A stretch of 64,000 nt of DNA from Streptomyces sp. NBC_00083 (GTDB lineage Bacteria; Actinomycetota; Actinomycetes; Streptomycetales; Streptomycetaceae): assembly GCF_026343295.1 (NCBI RefSeq), contig NZ_JAPELY010000002.1, positions 186,001-250,000 on the forward strand. Direction: 5' to 3'. The number at the start of each line of letters is the position of its first letter. Position 1 is the stretch's first letter. The position numbers and the translations under genes are program-made. The notes beneath the pieces are model-generated. The model saw nothing but the letters and a program-made list of their open reading frames with translations. It ran no database searches and was not told the DNA's origin. Shown in pieces: positions 63,694 to 64,000 of the stretch.

Positions 63694-64000
63694 GTGAGGC
63701 GGGCGCGCCGGTTCCGGGCCGCCCTGGCCGGACTGCTCGCGGCCTGCGCGCTGCTCGGGCCGCTGGCCGGCTGCTCGGAGCCGACCGCGCCCGTCGCCCC
63801 CTTCAAACGGCTCGGGCGCAAGGCCGCCCGGCACACCGTGCCGCCCCCCGGTTCCGACGCGCGCATGGCCGCCGCCCGGCGTTGGGGCCTCGCCGCCCCG
63901 CTCGGGCCCGCACCCCGGCCGACGGAGGGCCGGGGCGGGCCCGGGGTGCCGTTCGTCGTCGACCGGGTACCCGTGCGGGCCAAGGTGGTCTTCCTGACCT
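63694..64000 (+). CDS. Polysaccharide deacetylase family lipoprotein 3 (3' end outside the window)
   Basis: GTG 63694 with GGGGAG upstream. The visible 102 residues have an arginine-rich start (MRRARRFRAAL), lipobox LAGC, and RRWGL in the position of the KWGL motif of the two relatives, then VPVRAKVVFLT leading into the expected TxDDG motif, which is just beyond the window end. The deacetylase assignment therefore rests on similarity of the N-terminal half and tandem position. Confidence 0.7.
   Translation, partial: MRRARRFRAALAGLLAACALLGPLAGCSEPTAPVAPFKRLGRKAARHTVPPPGSDARMAAARRWGLAAPLGPAPRPTEGRGGPGVPFVVDRVPVRAKVVFLT

Overview
The window is high-GC chromosomal DNA from an actinomycete, almost certainly a Streptomyces. 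The evidence is strong G/C bias at third codon positions, many GTG starts (and one TTG) with GGAGG-type ribosome sites, coupled ATGA/TGATG overlaps, very long shadow ORFs on the opposite strand, a characteristic ribosomal gene order, and a TTA codon confined to an accessory gene. It is a conserved core region with a few accessory insertions.

Layout. 1-9.1 kb: end of rplJ, rplL, then rpoB-rpoC. 9.5-13.9 kb: the str operon rpsL-rpsG-fusA-tuf. 14.0-17.8 kb: an accessory island between tuf and rpsJ, with a Tat/lipobox PIG-L family protein on the minus strand and a 5'-truncated Rhs gene carrying an intact C-terminal toxin-like domain plus a small overlapping candidate immunity gene. 18.2-30.1 kb: the S10 and spc operons (rpsJ to rplO) and secY-adk. 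30.6-34.9 kb: map, infA, rpmJ, rpsM, rpsK, rpoA, rplQ. 35.0-38.4 kb: truA, a membrane-anchored unknown and an ABC-F protein. 38.6-45.5 kb: rplM-rpsI, glmM, a DUF389 membrane protein, coaA, glmS, acpS. 46.2-55.4 kb: nnrE/nnrD fusion, an L,D-transpeptidase, alr, an alpha/beta hydrolase, tsaE, tsaB-rimI-tsaD and small proteins. 55.5-64 kb: three polysaccharide-deacetylase-type lipoproteins (the last cut by the window end), a HelR-like RNA polymerase protection protein preceded by a rifamycin-associated element, and small conserved genes.

How the genes work together. Most of the window builds the transcription and translation machinery (RNA polymerase alpha, beta and beta', about 29 ribosomal proteins, EF-G, EF-Tu, IF-1) with protein export and maturation (SecY, methionine aminopeptidase). 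The second half supplies cell-wall precursors (GlmS, GlmM, Alr), cofactors (CoaA, AcpS, NAD(P)HX repair), cell-wall modification (L,D-transpeptidase, deacetylases) and tRNA t6A synthesis (TsaB, TsaD, TsaE).

Most notable signals: (1) helR with its upstream inverted repeat, in the same window as an rpoB whose rifampicin pocket is of the sensitive type; (2) an orphan Rhs toxin tip with R/STS/ExE motifs like an ADP-ribosyltransferase, whose partner protein resembles an EF-Tu domain-2 beta barrel and which sits beside fusA and tuf; (3) a 30-nt leader element identical at 29 positions before rpsL and rpsJ; (4) a dispersed intergenic repeat family directly after four gene ends; (5) a YkuD-fold protein without its catalytic cysteine. 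No rRNA, tRNA, CRISPR array or transposase was seen.
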